Shown here: one piece after another, positions 60,798 to 64,000 of the stretch | Numbering within the stretch: the stretch's first letter is position 1 | Layout of the letters: every line of letters starts with the position of its first letter | DNA from: Beverwykella pulmonaria | Taxonomy: Eukaryota; Ascomycota; Dothideomycetes; Pleosporales; Melanommataceae | Reading direction: 5' to 3' | Assembly (NCBI GenBank): GCA_001599595.1 | Contig: BCHH01000003.1 | Coordinates: forward strand, 2,704,008 to 2,768,007 | DNA length: 64,000 nt | Notes under the pieces: model-generated | Told to the model about the DNA's origin: nothing | The model's database searches: none | What the model saw: the letters and a program-made list of their open reading frames with translations, nothing else | Program-made: the position numbers and the translations under genes

Positions 60798-62036
60798 CTA
60801 AGACTTAACAAGATCATATGCTGCAACATTCAAGGTAGGAGCCTTGAGATCCGTGTAGTCATGAACGACGATAACATTCCGCATCCAGTTCTCGCCCAAA
60901 ATGCCAACATTGCCTTCCCCAATTTGGATTGCGCTCCTACAGTAGCCCTTGCTAACTTCCACAATTACCGTCTCAGGTCTCATCGAAAATTCAACCCCAT
61001 CAATAACTACTGAGAAGGATGCCTTGCCGTCACATGGCACTTTCCAGAGCTTTTGCTTGTCAAGACATTTCTGATTGGAAGCACCGTCTCGGCATGCGTC
61101 AGTTGGGTTGCCTGTTCCAGGAAGACTTTTCCAGAAATTCAGAGCAACATCACGGGGAAGACGTGTATAAGTAGTACCACTATCAGGGAAGACCGTCTGT
61201 GTCTTTGTAGTGTATTGAGATCCGGGGAACCTGAACCCGGTGGCATTGATAGCGTAGTGAGTGTCAGACGCGATGATCGCAGCTTTAGCCCACTTAGTCT
61301 TAGGTTTAATGTTCGTGGGAATACCCCCAAAGGCCAAGAGCCCTCCGTCAGGTGCGCCGACTTGGGCAGCAGTACCCATGAGTGCGATACTGAACATGTT
61401 CCTTGGAAGCAGTTTCTTCTTTATCATGCTTGCGAATAGAGGATCGTAGGTTTTTGGGCCAGTGAACCAGTCTTCAATATCGATAATTTGTCCAGTGCCC
61501 CCTATCCATCCAAGGCCGAGGAATCCGTCAAACGACCCGTCCATGTACAGGTCCGAAACATGATCCACTACGCCAACGATCTGGTTCTTAACAGTGATCC
61601 CAGCAATGGTAACTGCTCGTCGGACGAGGCCTCCAATTATATTTCCTTGCCCGTAACCAGCCTCGAGCGGCGAAAGGAACTTCTCGCCATTTTGGAGACC
61701 CATATGCTTTGCCGTGCATGGCGACGGAGGATTGGAACAGACGAGGTTGGGAGCTGTAATCCAGGTATGGCTGCTGCCGGTATCGACCAAGAGCTTGAAG
61801 GGAGAGTTGTTAATTGTCACATTGATCGTGAAGGCAGCTCCGCCTTTAGTTCCGGTAATAGTTGAGACTTGGCGTGGTACTAACTCCTCAGAGAGGCCAT
61901 GTTTGGTGAGTTTCAACACTAGGTCTGTTGTAGGAATGTCTGCCTCAGGATTTCGTTTTGTGACACCCGTCTCTATGCCTATAAGTGGCGAGGCGTCAAT
62001 GGACATAGCCAAGAGAAGGAGGAGAGTAAGTAACAT
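60798..62036 (-). CDS. Secreted aspartic protease (pepsin family A1)
   Basis: Intronless, 412 residues. A short hydrophobic leader (MLLTLLLLLAMSIDASPLIG) and a 35-residue pro-segment precede the bilobal protease. First catalytic motif LLVDTGSSHTW (Asp85), flap region near YGQGNIIGGLV, DGFLGLGW, second motif FPDSGTTYTRLP (Asp285), and a C-terminal ILGENWMRNVIVVHD strand. Two cysteine pairs are likely (CSNPPSPC; CRDG...CLDK). The first half has an insertion relative to pepsin and the C-terminus ends right after the last strand without a GPI signal, so a soluble secreted enzyme is expected. Acid extracellular proteolysis is the inferred role. Confidence 0.88.
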   Translation of the reverse strand: MLLTLLLLLAMSIDASPLIGIETGVTKRNPEADIPTTDLVLKLTKHGLSEELVPRQVSTITGTKGGAAFTINVTINNSPFKLLVDTGSSHTWITAPNLVCSNPPSPCTAKHMGLQNGEKFLSPLEAGYGQGNIIGGLVRRAVTIAGITVKNQIVGVVDHVSDLYMDGSFDGFLGLGWIGGTGQIIDIEDWFTGPKTYDPLFASMIKKKLLPRNMFSIALMGTAAQVGAPDGGLLAFGGIPTNIKPKTKWAKAAIIASDTHYAINATGFRFPGSQYTTKTQTVFPDSGTTYTRLPRDVALNFWKSLPGTGNPTDACRDGASNQKCLDKQKLWKVPCDGKASFSVVIDGVEFSMRPETVIVEVSKGYCRSAIQIGEGNVGILGENWMRNVIVVHDYTDLKAPTLNVAAYDLVKS

Positions 62037-62151
62037 GGTGGAGACGTCTAATTAGAGAGAATCAATTCTATTGATGTCAAAAAGGTAATATCAGAAAATG
62101 ATATGAAGGAATGTTAATGTCGTTCAAACGTACTAGTCTGTTCCAGACCGT

Positions 62152-62163
62152 GTATTTATATAG
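62152..62163 (-). promoter_or_regulatory. TATA box of the aspartic protease gene
   Basis: The minus strand reads CTATATAAATAC here, about 117 bp upstream of the ATG at 62036. Confidence 0.5.
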
Positions 62164-63770
62164 AACTCCACTGACACGCTCATAGAGAACTGACCGAAAG
62201 GTGAAGGCATCATTAGACACTTGCGTGAGTATCAGCAGACAATAAACCATTTCAGCGACGATAACAGGAGACTAATGATGTTGGTGCATCATGAACAGTT
62301 CATGACGCCTTTGAAGCCATCATACTAGCGCCTCTCAGCTCTGCCCTGGTGGACCAGTCAATCATTTCACGAAGTCGCTACACACAGCTCGAAACTCTGC
62401 AGCAGTGGAAAATGTGGGAAGACCAACGTGGGGTGATTATCATTCTTCTACAACATCCCGCAGGTGGGAGTAAGCTGGCGTTCTTGGACGTGGCGGAGTT
62501 TGCAGTTGCCGAATTCGCACAGAACTTGGCATTCTCAATCGGGTTCCAAGAATATGATACTTACGGGTATAGCAATGCAATATGTCTGTGATTTCTATAC
62601 AAAATGTATGTGTTTATATATATCTTCCTTTTAGAAGAAGATATTTACGTTGTGCAGATATATAAAAGGGCGTAAGGGTGTTGTTTCTGCGCTAAGATTT
62701 GCTCTCTTTTTACATAGGGCGTTAATTAAGACATGCTTTTTGTTCGTGTACGCATATGTGTCGGCAGTGTAGAAGAGCACCCTTCCACAACGCAATAACG
62801 CGCACATTACATAGAATAATTGTAATACGCATCTATTTATCACTCCGGCCTGCAGGAAGTAGGTAGTTTGGTTGTGGAACGCTTGTATTGGGGGCCAGAG
62901 CTCGTCTCGCCTCACGTAATTGACCGATAGGCTCGTACTCAGGCTCGTGATAGGCCCCGTGAGCGTTGTGCTTGCCTTGAAGCTTGCCGTGAGATTAGCA
63001 AGACAGGCCTATCAGAGTAGAGATAGTAGAGCTTCTCTATCGATCAGTGAGGTGTTGATCCGCCTGAACGGAGACCGAGACGAAGCTGGTAGATGCTATC
63101 TAAAAAACAAAAACAAAAAACAATGCTAAAAGGGACGGCGGGTGGGTGATTCAAATCGTCGATCAAGCGTCGCGTGAGAGGCTTGATGAGATGAGCTCAC
63201 ATGAGGTGGATGTGATGAGGCTGAGATATCTCGTCGCGAGGATTCTTGTAGATGAGGTGCTTGGCAGCCTAACTGTAAATAGAACAATACATATATATTA
63301 CAAAGATAAAACTCCTATATGCTGGTAGGCATTATATGCTGAAAAGTTGTTGCGTTGTGTAGGGGTAATCTGCACACAGAATATTGGGTTGGGATTTGAA
63401 CTGATTATGGACCGATACAACTGCCATGAGAAATAAAACTTCAATTCCAGTTGCTCTTAATTCACATTCTCAGAAAAAATTTGACGAAAAGTCATGTCAT
63501 GCTTCGGGTCGTACGATCGAAGCCATTCTAAATTTCTCTCAGCTCGAGCATTAAGCCAAGCGAGCTGTCATTCGATGTTCCGTAGTCATTCGATATCCCA
63601 GCGAGGTCTCTGAGGGTGTCGTCGGGCAACTCCGCTATTGCTCTGTCTCGTGAGAAATCCAAAAGCTGACTATTTCCCCTGAGAAACGAAGTTCCTGGTT
63701 ATATTCAGACTATCCGAAAACCACATGCTATTACAGAATTAATCTACACTATTGACTGCACTCCAGCACC
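62164..63770. other. Intergenic, possible repeat remnants only
   Basis: No gene is supported. Protein-like fragments without start or family occur at 62631-62915 (minus) and 63146-63328 (plus, MIQIVDQASRERLDEMSSHE and on). An A-rich run (AAAAAACAAAAACAAAAAAC) lies at about 63102-63121. These may be old transposon pieces, but no motif proves it. Confidence 0.35.
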
Positions 63771-64000
63771 ATGGCCTTTACGAGGTTTTGGGAGAGCTTT
63801 CAAAACTACCTTGCGCTCTTGATATCGGTTGCGATTTCGGGCTTCATCATTATTATTACCCAGAAGTCACTTTATCTTACGTTCCGAGGACCCGTTCAGC
63901 AAAGAGAGCGACTAATTTACGTCACTGGAACAACGATCCTCGCCACAATCTTGACAGCATTCATAACATCCAGAGTTCAGCAACTGCTTCGTCGAAGGTT
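63771..64000 (+). CDS. N-terminal part of a membrane protein, cut by the window edge
   Basis: ATG at 63771 opens a frame that stays open to the end of the window (76 codons): MAFTRFWESFQNYLALLISV then AISGFIIIITQKSLYL, a first membrane helix, and after the polar TFRGPVQQRERLI a second helix (YVTGTTILATILTAFITSRV) followed by QQLLRRR. No family is recognised from this short part. Confidence 0.5.
   Translation, partial: MAFTRFWESFQNYLALLISVAISGFIIIITQKSLYLTFRGPVQQRERLIYVTGTTILATILTAFITSRVQQLLRRR

Noticed and set aside
1..64000. tRNA, rRNA, CRISPR array, viral or plasmid sequences
   Set aside because: Looked for tRNA T-arm boxes, rRNA-like blocks, regular spacer-repeat arrays and viral hallmark motifs by eye; none was found, though a covariance-model scan was not possible.

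Overview
The window is nuclear DNA of a filamentous ascomycete (Pezizomycotina; Dothideomycetes would fit, but this is inference). Evidence: single genes with short spliceosomal introns (about 45-175 bp, GTRNGT donors, YAG acceptors); fungal families such as a HeLo-type cell-death domain protein, a BYS1-domain protein, an AA16 lytic polysaccharide monooxygenase and an S10 carboxypeptidase; and transposon relics whose stop codons almost all look like C-to-T changes in Gln/Arg/Trp codons, the signature of repeat-induced point mutation (RIP). No prokaryotic, organellar, viral, CRISPR, rRNA or tRNA feature was seen.

Layout. 0-5.3 kb is repeat-derived: a transposase-like tail, a small membrane protein gene, a complete but RIP-inactivated hAT transposon (1151-4370) with perfect 8-bp target duplication, a dead D-2-hydroxyacid dehydrogenase fragment and a 411-bp TA-flanked MITE. 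6.1-10.4 kb is one intronless gene for a 1434-residue HeLo-like / pseudokinase / IQ-motif / trypsin-like protease fusion, the most unusual object in the window. 12.3-18.8 kb holds an ABM-domain monooxygenase, an AA16 LPMO, a small membrane protein and a serine carboxypeptidase. 20.4-28.8 kb looks like a small metabolic cluster: MFS transporter, FAD monooxygenase, a divergently transcribed P450, and an epoxide-hydrolase-type alpha/beta hydrolase, with a possible small cysteine-rich gene between them. 30.0-34.75 kb is a giant disordered basic/acidic protein. 34.75-45.4 kb is gene-poor, with a pectate lyase, a BYS1 protein, a mariner relic, F-box-like relics, a 24-bp E-box array and two copies of a 146-153 bp inverted-repeat element. 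45.4-51.5 kb is housekeeping: RNA 3'-phosphate cyclase, a mitochondrial-type ABC transporter and a cupin. 53.4-59.7 kb holds a P450-reductase-like enzyme without flavodoxin domain and a tandem pair of cysteine-rich membrane proteins. A secreted aspartic protease (60.8-62.0 kb) and the start of a membrane protein running off the right edge complete the window.

Functionally the secreted set (LPMO, pectate lyase, aspartic protease, carboxypeptidase, BYS1) fits a plant-associated or litter-degrading fungus; the P450/FAD/MFS/hydrolase group fits oxidative conversion and export of a small molecule; the HeLo fusion points to regulated cell death or non-self recognition. Exon boundaries were placed by eye from GT-AG signals, reading frame and family similarity; none is confirmed by transcript data.
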